Counted from the stretch's first letter, positions 42,810-52,209 are shown. The stretch: 64,000 bases of DNA from Streptomyces sp. CG4 (GCF_041080655.1 NZ_CP163525.1:930001-994000); one strand, 5' to 3'. The notes: generated by a model from the sequence alone, not told the origin. A program made the numbers and translations.

Positions 42810-44717
42810 ATGCCGTCATCCGCCGGGCACCCCTCCTCCGTGCTGAACCGGCGCGGGTTCCTCACGACCTCGCTGGCCGCGTCGGCGGGTGTGCTCGCCG
42901 CCCCGGCCGTCGCCGTCTGGCTGCCGGCGGCCGACGCGAAGGCCGCGACCGGGCCGGCCGCGTTCGTGGACGACTACAAGACCAACGTCGTCGCCAACCA
43001 GACCCCCGAGACCAACGCGGTGGTCCGCATTCTCGGCGGCTTCGCCCAGGTCTGGAAGACCGGCTCCGCCTGGAACACCGGCATCCCGCTGCGCCCGGAA
43101 GTACTGCGCGCAGATCTGCGCTACTGCGCCCGGACCACGGCCCAGCGCACCGACGCACGGGCGAAGGAAGCCTTCCTCTACGACCGCCAGCACCAGAGTT
43201 ACGCGATGATCGCGGGCCTCGGCCCGCTGGCGGACCTGTACACGGCGGGCGCCAAGGCGGTCACCTCGATCACGAGCGCACCCGACGGCACCCCGGCGAC
43301 CACCGTCAGCGACGCCGTGCCCGCGGACGCCCCGGCCGGCTCGGCGCTCGGCGCCGGCGCGCACGACTCCGCGCTCGGCAAGGTCGCCGAACTGGTCGAC
43401 ACCCTGCGCGGCCCGTACGCCTCCGGGAACCCGGCCAAGTACGCCTACCGGTACCCGCGTCCGTGGCGCCTGACCGAGGACAGCGAGGTCGTGGACACCG
43501 GGCGGACGGACGCGTTCGGCTTTCCGGTGTACGACTCCCCCGTGGTCGTCGCTCCGCAGCTGCTGCGCCAGCGCGGCACCTCCCCGGCCGACGACGGCGG
43601 CTTCCCGAGCGGCCACACCAACGCCTTCCACCTGGCCGCGCTCGCGTACGCCTACGCCGTGCCCGAGCGCTTCCAGGAGCTGGTCACCCGCGCGTTCGAG
43701 CTGGCCCACACCCGGATCGTGGCGGGCATGCACCACCCCGTCGACGTCATCGGCGGCCGGATCATGGCCACCGCGCTCGCCGCGGCCACCCTCGCCGACC
43801 CGGCCAACGCCGAGCTGAAGGCCGCCGCCCGCGCACAGGCCCTCGCCTACTTCACCGAGCGGACCGGCACCACCGCCGACACGCTGTACGCCGCCGCGCA
43901 CACCGGCACCGACCCGTACGGCGACCGGGACGCCAACGCGCACGCGGTCCGGCCGCGGCTGACCTACGTCCTCCCCCGGCAGGGCCGCGAGCTGCCGCCG
44001 ACCGTGCCGAAGGGCGCGGAGGTGCTGCTGGAGACCCGGCTGCCGTATCTGACCGCGGACCAGCGCCGCGAGGTGCTGCGCAGCACCGCCCTGCCCTCGG
44101 GGTATGTGCTGCTCGACGGCTTCGAGCAGTGGGGGCGGCTGAATCTGTTCGCCGCGGCGGACGGCTACGGCGCCTTCGACTCCGACGTCACGGTCACGCT
44201 GGACCCCGCGGCGGGTGGATTCTCGGCAGCCGACGCCTGGCGCAACGACATCGCCGGGCGCGGCGGCCTGGTCAAGGGCGGCACCGGCACCCTGACGCTG
44301 ACCGGCCGCAACCGCTACACGGGCGGGACGGTGCTGGCCACGGGCACACTGGTCGCCGGCTCCGCGGACGCCCTCGGCCACGGGGACGTACGGGTCGCCG
44401 ACGGCACGTTGCGGGTGTCCGAACGGCTGCGGGTGCGCGGCGCGTACACGCAGGACGCGGGCACGCTCCAGGTCACGCTGCGGGCCGGCCGCAGGGCGCC
44501 GCTGACGGTCCGGCACCTGACCGTGCTGGGGAGTCGGGCGGTGCTGTCGCTGCGGCTGGACACCGAGCGGCCGCCGGTGGCGGGGAGCACCCTGCCGGTC
44601 GTCGACGTGCCGCGGCTGTGCGGCCGGTTCAGCCGGATCGAGGTGAACTCCGACCGGCTGCGGGCCGTACCCGTGTACACGGCAGAAGGTCTGTCGGTAC
44701 GACTCGTACAGCGGTGA
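42810..44717 (+). CDS. Tat-exported PAP2-family phosphatase with beta-repeat tail
   Basis: A 635-residue secreted acid phosphatase. The signal has twin arginines (NRRGFLTTSLAAS). The PAP2 signature is complete: K210-x6-R217-P218 (KYAYRYPRP), PSGH with H269, and TR-x5-H-x3-D with R302, H308 and D312. These residues form a phospho-His intermediate during phosphate monoester hydrolysis. The last 170 residues contain an autotransporter-associated beta-strand repeat (GGTGTLTLTGRNRYTGGTVL), usually found in large surface proteins. ATG 42810 follows GAGAGG. The frame is open further upstream, but that part overlaps the kinase remnant. Confidence 0.9.
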   Translation: MPSSAGHPSSVLNRRGFLTTSLAASAGVLAAPAVAVWLPAADAKAATGPAAFVDDYKTNVVANQTPETNAVVRILGGFAQVWKTGSAWNTGIPLRPEVLRADLRYCARTTAQRTDARAKEAFLYDRQHQSYAMIAGLGPLADLYTAGAKAVTSITSAPDGTPATTVSDAVPADAPAGSALGAGAHDSALGKVAELVDTLRGPYASGNPAKYAYRYPRPWRLTEDSEVVDTGRTDAFGFPVYDSPVVVAPQLLRQRGTSPADDGGFPSGHTNAFHLAALAYAYAVPERFQELVTRAFELAHTRIVAGMHHPVDVIGGRIMATALAAATLADPANAELKAAARAQALAYFTERTGTTADTLYAAAHTGTDPYGDRDANAHAVRPRLTYVLPRQGRELPPTVPKGAEVLLETRLPYLTADQRREVLRSTALPSGYVLLDGFEQWGRLNLFAAADGYGAFDSDVTVTLDPAAGGFSAADAWRNDIAGRGGLVKGGTGTLTLTGRNRYTGGTVLATGTLVAGSADALGHGDVRVADGTLRVSERLRVRGAYTQDAGTLQVTLRAGRRAPLTVRHLTVLGSRAVLSLRLDTERPPVAGSTLPVVDVPRLCGRFSRIEVNSDRLRAVPVYTAEGLSVRLVQR

Positions 44718-44809
44718 CGCCGCCGGCGGCGGGAGCGGTGCGACAGTAGGGCCATGATCGGGTCCTCGACCGCTCCCGCCGTCCGCCGGCCGGTGCCACC
44801 GCAGGGCGG

Positions 44810-46552
44810 ATGATGGCGCGCGAACAGCACCTGCTCCTCAGCCGTGGAGCTCCCGCCGAGGAGCCGTCCCGCCCGTACGCCCGTGTGCGCCGCCACCGCC
44901 GGTGGCTGGTCCCGCTGCTGGTGGCGTTGCTGCTGGCCCAGATGGCGGCGGCGATGGTGACGACGGCCGTCCGGCAGACCCCGACGATCGACGAGCCGGT
45001 GTACGTGGCGACGGCCACCGACTATCTGCACGAGCACCGCATCCGCTACAACCCCGAGCATCCGCCGCTCGGCAAGCTGCTGATCGCGGCGGGTGTGGCG
45101 GTGGCCGGCCCGCACTACGACCCGTCGTACCCCGGCACACAGGGGGACGTGGGCCGGCATCTGCTGTACGAGTCGGGCAACGACCCCTGGCGGCTGATGC
45201 TGTGGGCGCGGCTGCCGGTGATCGCGCTGACCCTGCTGTTCGGGCTGGTCGCCTTCGCGTTCGCCCGCGAGCTGACGGGCACGGCGGGCGCTCTGGTGGC
45301 CCTCGCGCTCTACGCCTTCTCACCCGATCTGATCGCCCACGGCTCGCTGGCCACACTGGACGTACCGGCGGCCGGCTTCGTCCTGACGTCGGCGTGGCTG
45401 GCGTGGCGGGCACGGCGGCGGCCCCTGCCGTATCTGCCGCTCGCCGGGGCGGCGCTGGGGGCGGCCGTGGCCACCAAGATGAGCGCACTGCCGGCGGTGC
45501 CGGTGCTTCTCGCGCTTGCCGCGCTGTCAGCCGGGGCCGCGGGGTGCTCCGCCGAGCAGGCCGCGACGGGTGGTGCCACGATGGGCCGTCGGACGTCTGC
45601 GGCAACTTCGTGGCTCAGGCGGCGCCGGACGGTGCCGGCTGCGCTCTGGGGCGCCGCCGTCGTCACGCTGGTGGCGGTCGCCGTCGTCTGGGCCACGTAT
45701 CTGGCCGTCGATCCGCGACTGCGGTTCTCCCCCGCCGAACCGGTGCCGGCCCTGCACGGGCTGCGCGGGCGGCTGGTGGATCTGCTGCCGGTGCCGGAGG
45801 CCTACCGGGCGGGCATGCGGGTGCAGTTCGGGCTGGAGACCTATCCGTGGCAGGGCTATCTGTTCGGGCGTCTCTACACCGGTTCGCTCTGGTACTACCT
45901 GCCGGTGGCGCTGCTGGTGAAGACGCCGCTCGGGCTGCTCGCGCTGGGCGCGGCCGGTGCGGTGGCGGTCGTGGTGGTGCGGCGGCTGCGGCCGGCGGCG
46001 CCGTATCTGCTGCTGCCGCCCGGGGTGCTGCTCGCGGCGGCCATGACGGGATCGCGGGACTTCGGAACGAGGTACGCGCTGTTCGTGCCGATGTTCCTCG
46101 CGGTGGCGGCGGCCTGTGTGCCACGCCCCGGCCGGCGCTGGACGGCCGCCGTGACGGCCGCGCTGGTGCTGTGCGCGGCGGTGAGTTCGCTGCGGACGTT
46201 CCCGTACTACCTGCCGTACTCCAACGAGGCCTTCGGCGGCTCCGCGCACACCCATCGACTGCTGCACGACTCCAACGTGGACTGGGGGCAGGACCTGGGC
46301 CGGCTCGCCGACCGGCTCCGGCAGCGGTATCCGCACGAGCGGGTCTGGCTGGTGTACAAGGGCAGCGGTGTGCCGTCGTACTACGGCATCCACGCCGCCG
46401 ATCCGCGTACGGTGCCGCAGGGGCAGGTCCACGGGCTGCTGGCGGTGTCGGACTCCGCGCTCGCCAAGGCCCGCGGACGGCTCGCCGAGCTGATCCGCAA
46501 CAGCCGGCCCATCGGTGACGTGGGCCATTCGATCACCCTCTACCGGCACTGA
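44810..46552 (+). CDS. GT39 / ArnT-like membrane glycosyltransferase
   Basis: A 580-residue multi-pass membrane protein. TM1 is WLVPLLVALLLAQMAAAMV. The first extracellular loop contains TPTIDEPVYVATATDYL and IRYNPEHPPLGKLLIAAG, the acidic/DE site typical of dolichyl-/undecaprenyl-phosphate-mannose-type transferases. About ten more hydrophobic helices follow, then the end motif NVDWGQDLGRLADRLRQRYP. Such enzymes transfer a sugar from a lipid carrier to an extracytoplasmic acceptor. Acceptor unknown. ATG 44810 or 44813 may start it. It lies 92 bp after the phosphatase gene, same strand. Confidence 0.85.
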   Translation: MMAREQHLLLSRGAPAEEPSRPYARVRRHRRWLVPLLVALLLAQMAAAMVTTAVRQTPTIDEPVYVATATDYLHEHRIRYNPEHPPLGKLLIAAGVAVAGPHYDPSYPGTQGDVGRHLLYESGNDPWRLMLWARLPVIALTLLFGLVAFAFARELTGTAGALVALALYAFSPDLIAHGSLATLDVPAAGFVLTSAWLAWRARRRPLPYLPLAGAALGAAVATKMSALPAVPVLLALAALSAGAAGCSAEQAATGGATMGRRTSAATSWLRRRRTVPAALWGAAVVTLVAVAVVWATYLAVDPRLRFSPAEPVPALHGLRGRLVDLLPVPEAYRAGMRVQFGLETYPWQGYLFGRLYTGSLWYYLPVALLVKTPLGLLALGAAGAVAVVVVRRLRPAAPYLLLPPGVLLAAAMTGSRDFGTRYALFVPMFLAVAAACVPRPGRRWTAAVTAALVLCAAVSSLRTFPYYLPYSNEAFGGSAHTHRLLHDSNVDWGQDLGRLADRLRQRYPHERVWLVYKGSGVPSYYGIHAADPRTVPQGQVHGLLAVSDSALAKARGRLAELIRNSRPIGDVGHSITLYRH

Positions 46553-46630
46553 AACCTCCTGCTCAACCCCCTGTTCATGACGGTGGGTGAGCTATGTTGA
46601 GTGCTTGTGGCAGACAAAGGAGGCGGGCCG

Positions 46631-47554
46631 GTGCCCTCGCCGCAGCAGGCACGTGCACAGGCATCAGCGATCAAGTCGGGCAAGGCCGTGCCCGCGGCCG
46701 GGGCCGGTGCCGCACCGACCTCCCAGCTCCGGGAACTCTTCGACGGCCCCCGTCTGTCGCCGGGGCAGCGACGCATCGCCCAGTATCTGATCGAGCACAT
46801 CACCGAGGCCGCGTTCCTGTCCATCACCGAGCTGGCCGACCGGGTCGGGGTCAGTCAGCCCTCCGTCACGCGCTTCGCCGCCGCCGTCGGCTTCAGCGGC
46901 TATCCCGCGCTGCGCGAGAAGCTCCAGTCGATCGCGCTGAGCACCCTGGCCGGCGGGGCGGGCGAGGAGGACCGGGCCAACGAGCTCCAGGCGGCGGTGG
47001 ACGCCGAGATCGAGAACCTGGAGAACCTGCGGCGCGACTTCGCCGACCCGAACCAGATCATCCGGGTCGGCCGCGAGCTGTCCCGCTCCACTCCCCTGAC
47101 CGTGCTGGGCCTGCGCATCTCGGTGTCCCTCGCCGAGTACTTCGGCTACGCCGCCCGCCGCATCCACCCCGACGTGCGGCTGGTCACCCGGGGTGGCAGC
47201 GTGGCCTACGACGTGCTGCTGCAGTGCCGCGAGGCGGGCGGTACCTGGGTGCTCGCCTTCGCCATGCCCCGGCACTCCCAGGAGACGCTCCAGGCCGTGC
47301 GGGTGGCGCGCGGCGCCGGTCTGAAGGTCGCCCTGGTGACCGACCTGGCGCTCGGGCCGCTGGCCGACGAGGCCGACGTCACCTTCGCCACCGGCACCGG
47401 CTCCCGGCTGGTGTTCGACTCCTACGCCGCGCCGGGCATGATGGCCGCGGCCCTGCTGCAGGCGATGACCGACGCCGATCCGGAGCGCACCCAGGCCCGG
47501 CTGGAGAAGTACGAGCAGCTGTCGGACCAGCACCAGTTCTTCCTGAAGGACTGA
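46631..47554 (+). CDS. MurR/RpiR family transcriptional regulator
   Basis: A 307-residue regulator. The N-terminal HTH_6 domain reads LSPGQRRIAQYLIEHITEAA, ITELADRVGVSQPSVTRFAA and VGFSGYPALREKLQ. The SIS sugar-phosphate-binding domain follows (TVLGLRISVSLAEYFGYAAR, GGTWVLAFAMPRHSQETLQA, VALVTDLALGPLADEADVT). RpiR proteins sense phosphosugars. I chose GTG 46631 because GGAGG lies eight bases upstream; an in-frame GTG at 46607 preceded by TATGTT could be a leaderless start. A perfect hairpin follows the stop by 21 bp. Confidence 0.9.
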   Translation: MPSPQQARAQASAIKSGKAVPAAGAGAAPTSQLRELFDGPRLSPGQRRIAQYLIEHITEAAFLSITELADRVGVSQPSVTRFAAAVGFSGYPALREKLQSIALSTLAGGAGEEDRANELQAAVDAEIENLENLRRDFADPNQIIRVGRELSRSTPLTVLGLRISVSLAEYFGYAARRIHPDVRLVTRGGSVAYDVLLQCREAGGTWVLAFAMPRHSQETLQAVRVARGAGLKVALVTDLALGPLADEADVTFATGTGSRLVFDSYAAPGMMAAALLQAMTDADPERTQARLEKYEQLSDQHQFFLKD

Positions 47555-47575
47555 TCGGACTGATTCCGAAGGACT

Positions 47576-47603
47576 GATTCCGTTCTTCCCGGAGAACGGA
47601 ATC
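47576..47603. terminator. Terminator hairpin after RpiR gene
   Basis: GATTCCGTTCT (47576-47586) and AGAACGGAATC (47593-47603) form a perfect 11-bp stem with a TCCCGG loop, 21 bp past the stop codon. Confidence 0.8.
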
Positions 47604-48048
47604 CGGCGGGTCGATTCGCGCGCCCGCAAGGCGGGTGCGGTGAAGATCTTGCGGTCTCTCATGCCGTGGACAGGGATCATCCACGACAAATCACGCATGA
47701 ATGTTTTCATACGTCTTGCAAACGGGACGGCATATATAAATACTGCTCACGGATCGCGCCCGGCCCACTCCGGGCATGCTCCGCACCTGCGGACTCACCG
47801 CTCGCACACCGCCCCGAGAAAGCCGACGGACCGCCCATGCGCACGCAAGTCTCCACGCAGCGCCGGTGCCCGATGCCCGGGGCTCCCGCACGGACACCTC
47901 CAGCCGCCGTCTCCTACCCACGTCGGCGCCCGGGGTGTGCCGGGGCGCATCGTCTGCGCGACGCGCCCGGGGCGGCCCCGGCCATCCCCTAGGCCGGGGC
48001 CGCCCCGAACCCGTCGGACCACCCTCACGACGCCGCACACCGGAAGCG
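47604..48048. other. 445-bp intergenic region with AT-rich promoter-like core
   Basis: No gene supported. ATGAATGTTTTCAT near 47698 is a short inverted repeat. The unusually AT-rich GGCATATATAAATACTGC near 47730, preceded by CTTGCAA, looks like a promoter or protein-binding site. The rest is GC-rich leader to the next gene, over 250 bp long if transcription starts at the AT-rich core. Confidence 0.4.
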
Positions 48049-48429
48049 ATGACCATGCCCCTGACCAGCACCCGCATCAGCCCCGACTGGCCCTGCCAGG
48101 TCAAGACGCCGGGCTCGTACGACTGGGAGCGCTCGGCGGCCAAGTGGCTGCGCGAGCTGATCCCGGCGCGCTACGCCAGTTATCCGGCCCTCATCCGCCA
48201 CCCCGTGCTGCTCGCCCGGCACGCGCAGCTGCAGGTCCAGCAGGAGGTGCGGGTGGCCCGGACCGCGCTGCAGACCGCGCGCGCGGAGCTGCCGATGCTG
48301 GGGCTGCCCGAGTCGGTCATCGAGCACACGATCAAGCTGTACGCCGCCGAGGTCATGCAGCTGCAGCACATCGCCCGCAGCGTCCGCGCGGTCAGCGACG
48401 CGCTGGCGGTACGCGGCGCCGGGCGCTGA
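48049..48429 (+). CDS. Conserved hypothetical protein, 126 aa
   Basis: A helical, soluble protein starting MTMPLTSTRISPDWPCQVKT (MPLTS at 48055 is the other start). It has GSYDWERSAAKWLRELIPAR, RHPVLLARHAQLQVQQEVRV and HTIKLYAAEVMQLQHIARSV. It is of a kind conserved as a single-copy gene in Streptomyces. No catalytic motif; long amphipathic helices suggest a protein-interaction role. Function unknown. Confidence 0.78.
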   Translation: MTMPLTSTRISPDWPCQVKTPGSYDWERSAAKWLRELIPARYASYPALIRHPVLLARHAQLQVQQEVRVARTALQTARAELPMLGLPESVIEHTIKLYAAEVMQLQHIARSVRAVSDALAVRGAGR

Positions 48430-48559
48430 CCGGCGGGGCCCGATCCCGCACCGGCTCCGCCGGTCACGGTCCGGGGTGCCGGTCCGGCCTCTCTTTCGGC
48501 GGTCGGACACGGCGGGATTCACGCACCGGGCACAGGCGCGCGTCATGAGGTGGGCCGGG

Positions 48560-48718
48560 TCAGTCGTCGTCGCGGTGGCGCCAGTACCAGCACACACCGA
48601 CGACCAGGACCAGCAGGAACACGGCGGGCACGAGCAGGCCCGGGATACGGGAGCCGGTCATCGGCCTGGCTTTCTGTGGTGCGACGGAACACGCGGACGT
48701 CGGCCGCGGGTTGCCCAT
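48560..48718 (-). CDS. Tiny single-pass membrane protein, 52 (or 33) aa
   Basis: The minus strand reads MGNPRPTSACSVAPQKARP, then MTGSRIPGLLVPAVFLLVLV, VGVCWYWRHRDDD and stop. The transmembrane helix runs from PGLLVP to VCWYW, with a charged HRDDD cytoplasmic end. Starts at 48718 and 48661 are both possible; neither ribosome binding site is strong. Short proteins of this pattern occur in many Streptomyces. Role unknown. Confidence 0.6.
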   Translation of the reverse strand: MGNPRPTSACSVAPQKARPMTGSRIPGLLVPAVFLLVLVVGVCWYWRHRDDD

Positions 48719-48783
48719 GGTGGGTCCCTTACGCCCCTCTCACCCACGGCTTTTCCGATCCCTTGCCCGACGTTCGAATCCGG

Positions 48784-49392
48784 TCACTCCACGGGGTGAC
48801 CGGCGTCGATGGTGGCCGCGTCGGACAGCCGCAGCAGCGGCCCGCCGCGCCCCGCGCCCCAACGCACCGGTTCGAGGACATGGCCGACATGATCGCCACC
48901 GTCGGCGCGCTCGACGATCGCCCCGACGAACCAGGCCGCCGCGTCCCGCAGCACCACCGTGCCGCCGTGCTCCTCCCTCCAGTCCAGGCGCGCGAACTTG
49001 TCGATCTCGTCGCCGGTCTCGCCGCCGAAGAGTTCCGCGAGGTCCCGCTGGTCGCGGGTGAGCAGGTGCACGGCGAGGTGCCGCGCGGCCCGGGCGACGC
49101 GGTAGGTGTGGTTGACCTTCGACAGCCAGACGGCGAACCGGGGCGGGTGGATGGAGCACTGCGCGGCGAACCCGACCAGACACCCGGCCCGCTCACCGCC
49201 GGCCACGGCCGTGACCACGCACATGTCGGGATCCAGCCGATCGAAGAAGCAGCCGTCCATGCCGGCCTGCGGACCGAGTCCCGCCCTGCTCGTGGCACCG
49301 TCGACGCCCGCGCCGCCCGCCGCATCCTCCACGTCTGCCCCGCTCGACGTACCGTCGCCGGTCCTCCCCGCCGCGTTCCCCACGCCCGTCAT
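48784..49392 (-). CDS. Flavin reductase-like domain protein
   Basis: Residues about 45-202 match the flavin reductase-like (FMN-binding split barrel) family: MCVVTAVAGGERAGCLVGFA, QCSIHPPRFAVWLSKVNHTY, LTRDQRDLAELFGGETGDE and VVLRDAAAWFVGAIVE. Such proteins bind FMN and reduce it with NAD(P)H, or act as single-component oxidoreductases. The N-terminal 44 residues (Gly/Ala/Thr-rich) are probably disordered. A start at ATG 49260 (MDGCFFDRLDPD) is possible. It is 76 bp downstream of the peptidoglycan-binding gene. Confidence 0.85.
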   Translation of the reverse strand: MTGVGNAAGRTGDGTSSGADVEDAAGGAGVDGATSRAGLGPQAGMDGCFFDRLDPDMCVVTAVAGGERAGCLVGFAAQCSIHPPRFAVWLSKVNHTYRVARAARHLAVHLLTRDQRDLAELFGGETGDEIDKFARLDWREEHGGTVVLRDAAAWFVGAIVERADGGDHVGHVLEPVRWGAGRGGPLLRLSDAATIDAGHPVE

Positions 49393-49468
49393 TCCCGCAC
49401 CGCCCGCGTCCCTCGAAGGAGAAGCCTGGGGGCAGCCCGTCCGGTTCCCGGGGCTCCTCGCATGCCGG

Positions 49469-50104
49469 TCATGAATTGTCGCCGGACCCGGTCCGGGACT
49501 CCAGCGCACGGCGCGTGTCGTTGCCGTAGACGCCGGTCTCGTCGCCGCTGATGCCGTACCAGAGCTGGAAGCGGGCCACGGCCGCCGTGAGGTTCGCGTC
49601 GTAGGTGCCGCCGGTCGAGCCGTCGCGGTAGACGTCCGGGACGTGCAGCAGGCGTTGCTGCAGGTCGGTGACCCCGGGACCACTGTCGCCCTGGCGGAGG
49701 GTGCCGGGGCCGTCGGGGTCGGTGGCGGCGCCGGGCGTGCGGGATGCGGTGGGGGTGGGGGCCGGGGTGGTGGCGGGCGGTGCGGTGGTCGCGGGGCGGT
49801 ACGGAGGCGGGGTCGCGGTGGCCTCCTGGCGGCCGGTGAGCAGCAGGGCGCAGCCGAAACCGAGGAGTGCGGCGGCTGCCACGGCCGCGACAGCCGCCCG
49901 ACGCGGGCCGGGAGTGCCGGACGCCGGCGGTACGGGTGGCAGTTCCCGCGTCTCCTCCTCGTCGGTGTCCGCCGGCCGCGCCGGCCCGGTGTCCATCTCG
50001 CGCATCAGCTCCGCGAGGGCGTCGAAACGGCGGAGCCGCAGGACCCGGACGGGTTCCAAGACCGGTCCGGAGTACGGCCGTTCGGGATCGGGCGGTGTCG
50101 GCAC
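49469..50104 (-). CDS. Membrane-anchored peptidoglycan-binding protein
   Basis: A 211-residue protein with an acidic cytoplasmic part (FDALAELMREMDTGPARPAD), one transmembrane helix (AAVAAVAAAALLGFGCALLL), a Pro/Thr-rich spacer, and a C-terminal PG_binding_1 domain (LRQGDSGPGVTDLQQRLLHV, YDANLTAAVARFQLWYG, YGNDTRRALES). It is likely anchored in the membrane and binding cell wall. GTG 50104 has GGAGAG four bases upstream; the much longer open frame upstream is antisense shadow of the next gene. Confidence 0.87.
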   Translation of the reverse strand: MPTPPDPERPYSGPVLEPVRVLRLRRFDALAELMREMDTGPARPADTDEEETRELPPVPPASGTPGPRRAAVAAVAAAALLGFGCALLLTGRQEATATPPPYRPATTAPPATTPAPTPTASRTPGAATDPDGPGTLRQGDSGPGVTDLQQRLLHVPDVYRDGSTGGTYDANLTAAVARFQLWYGISGDETGVYGNDTRRALESRTGSGDNS

Positions 50105-50307
50105 CTGGCTCTCCTTCCGTCCCGCACGGACGGGACTTCCGAGCTCCCCGCGCTGAGATACGGCCCGCGGGGCGGCCCCGTTCAGGCCGGCCCGCGCACG
50201 CCCACCGCCGACCCGTTCAAGAGCCCTCTCGCCGACCTGGGCACGACGGCGAGCCAGTACCGGGCCACGATGGCCCCGGCACCCAGGCGCGACCCGGCGG
50301 GTCGCCG

Positions 50308-51150
50308 TCAGGCCGGGCTGAGCGCTCCGTGCACGAACCGGCTCAGGGACGCCGTGAACGCGGTGACGAAGGCGTCCCTGGCCTCTTCCGGCAGGGCCGC
50401 CAGGGACAAGTAGGGGTTCAGGTCCTCCAGTTCGACCAGCAGGAGGTCGCCGTCGCGGGTGCGACAGGCGTCGACGCGCTGGATGCCGTGGCCGAGGTCG
50501 TTCCAGTCGATGAAACGCCGGGCGAACTCCAGGTCGGCGGCGGTGGCCGCATAGGCCTTCAGCTCCCAGCGGCGCTCCGGATCGGGGGCGTACAGCGCGT
50601 ACTGGAAGTCGTCGTCGATGAAATAGAAGGACACCTCGTGGACGAAGTCGACGCAGGGCTGGATCAGGACCTGGCCGGAGGCGAGCGCGGCGACCTGACC
50701 GGCGGGGGCGACGCGCAGGCCGAGGGAGTCCGCGCCGAGCATGGGCTTGACCACGTACCGCTCGGCGGCCGGCAGCAGGTGCAGGTCCTCGGCGCGGCCG
50801 ACCGTCGGGATGACGGGGAAGCCCGCGGCGCTCAGGTCGAGCAGGTACTGCTTGCCCGCCATGTCCGCCTTGCCGGTGAGCGGGTTGTACACCCGGGCGC
50901 CGGTGGCGAGCGCACGCGCGCGGAAGGCGTCGTAGGCCTGCTGGTGGCCGAGGACGGGCCCGCTGTTGCGGACGACCACGGCGCCGAAGCCGTCCATCAG
51001 CGCCGCGGCGTCCAGCGGATGGCACAGGGCGAGGTCGAAACGGGCGCGGAGCCGGGAGGTGAGGAAGATGTCCTCGTCGCAGTAGCGGCGCCCGCGGGCC
51101 TCGTACGCCAGGTCGGTGACGTAGAGCAGACGGGGACGGGCGGCGGGCAT
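50308..51150 (-). CDS. ATP-grasp-like protein
   Basis: A 280-residue soluble protein. The N-terminal part (RPRLLYVTDLAYEARGRRY, GFGAVVVRNSGPVLGHQQAY) and TGKADMAGKQYLLDLSAAGF lead to the nucleotide-binding part RYVVKPMLGADSLGLRVAP. The latter half has QPCVDFVHEVSFYFIDDDF and LLLVELEDLNPYLSL, where E-x-N is the metal-binding pair expected of ATP-grasp ligases. Substrate is unknown. It lies alone between the peptidoglycan-binding gene and the TetR promoter. Confidence 0.72.
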   Translation of the reverse strand: MPAARPRLLYVTDLAYEARGRRYCDEDIFLTSRLRARFDLALCHPLDAAALMDGFGAVVVRNSGPVLGHQQAYDAFRARALATGARVYNPLTGKADMAGKQYLLDLSAAGFPVIPTVGRAEDLHLLPAAERYVVKPMLGADSLGLRVAPAGQVAALASGQVLIQPCVDFVHEVSFYFIDDDFQYALYAPDPERRWELKAYAATAADLEFARRFIDWNDLGHGIQRVDACRTRDGDLLLVELEDLNPYLSLAALPEEARDAFVTAFTASLSRFVHGALSPA

Positions 51151-51355
51151 GCGGGATCTCCTCGGGCGGTACGGCCGTGTGGGCGGCGGGATGCAGAAAG
51201 GTTACGTCGGGGTGCGCCCGCTCCTCTCCCACGGGGGTGTCGGCTCGCGGGGCGAGGTGCAGCGGGCCGGCCGGGGCGCGGGAGAGGGGCCGCCGTCGCG
51301 GGACCGCATCATCATCGAGGCAGCCGAAGGCCGTGAAGGTGTCGCACTTCCAAAG

Positions 51356-51399
51356 CACTCAGTTCCCCCATAAGGGCACTCGGGCTGCACTGAGTGTCA
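51356..51399. promoter_or_regulatory. Probable TetR operator pair upstream of tetR gene
   Basis: GCACTCAGTTC (51356-51366) and CTGCACTGAGTGTCA (51385-51399) both contain the palindromic core CACT-N-AGT. The second has a perfect 9-bp core CACTGAGTG and ends 31 bp before the tetR start. The same core with better arms appears at 52210-52224. Autoregulation is likely. Confidence 0.6.
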
Positions 51400-51430
51400 T
51401 GCGACCCGTCCGGGTGCTACGTTCCCCTCC

Positions 51431-52165
51431 ATGAGCTCCACCAGCGCGGCGCCGGCCGCGAAGCCGCCGATGCGGGAGGCCCTCGTCGCGGCGGCCTTCC
51501 GGCTCTTCCTGGAACGCGGGTACGAGCAGACGACCGTCGACGACATCGTGGCCCTGGCCGGGGTCGGCCGGCGGTCGTTCTTCCGCTACTTCCCCTCCAA
51601 GGAGGACGTGGTCTTCCCCGACCACGAGCGCTGCCTGGCCGACATGACCTCCTTCCTCGCCGCGAGCGACACGGAGCACGAACCGGTGCGGCGGGTGTGC
51701 GACGCGGCCCGGCTGGTGCTGGGGATGTACGCCGAGAACCCGTCGTTCTCCGTCCAGCGCTACCGCCTCACCAAGCAGGTGCCGGGCCTGCGGGCCTACG
51801 AGCTGTCGGTGGTGTGGCGCTACGAGCGCGCGCTCGCCGAGTATCTGCGCGGACGGTTCACGGATCGACCGGACGGGACGCTGCGCGCCGACGTCCTCGC
51901 GGCCGCGGTCGTCGCCGCGCACAACAACGCCCTGCGCTCCTGGCTGCGCTCGGACGGCCTGGGCGACGCGGGCGCGGCGGTGGACCATGCGCTCGGGTAT
52001 GTGCAGAAGACGTTCGGACGCGCCGCCGAGCCCGCGGCTTCACCGGCCTGGCTCAGCCCGGTGCCGGCCGGGCAGCCCGACGACGTGGTGGTGCTGGTGT
52101 CCCGGCGGGATGCCCCGTTGTGGCGGGTGGTGCAGGAGCTGGAGGCGGCGCTGGGCCGCGCCTGA
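51431..52165 (+). CDS. TetR family transcriptional regulator
   Basis: A 244-residue regulator. The helix-turn-helix domain at residues 14-60 reads MREALVAAAFRLFLERGYEQ, TTVDDIVALAGVGRRSFFRY and FPSKEDVVFPDHERCL. The ligand domain is helical (VWRYERALAEYLRGRF, VVAAHNNALRSWLRSDG). The C-terminal tail (QPDDVVVLVSRRDAPLWRVV) extends beyond the usual length. Matching palindromes lie before this gene and before the next gene, so it probably represses both itself and the Zn-ribbon gene. Confidence 0.92.
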   Translation: MSSTSAAPAAKPPMREALVAAAFRLFLERGYEQTTVDDIVALAGVGRRSFFRYFPSKEDVVFPDHERCLADMTSFLAASDTEHEPVRRVCDAARLVLGMYAENPSFSVQRYRLTKQVPGLRAYELSVVWRYERALAEYLRGRFTDRPDGTLRADVLAAAVVAAHNNALRSWLRSDGLGDAGAAVDHALGYVQKTFGRAAEPAASPAWLSPVPAGQPDDVVVLVSRRDAPLWRVVQELEAALGRA

Positions 52166-52209
52166 GGGGTCTCGGGTCAGGAATTAGGGGTACGGAGTGC
52201 CTTTACGAG

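Noticed and set aside
42816..44516. 566-codon minus frame opposite the phosphatase gene
   Set aside because: Shadow frame without motifs; the plus frame has a complete PAP2 signature and Tat signal.
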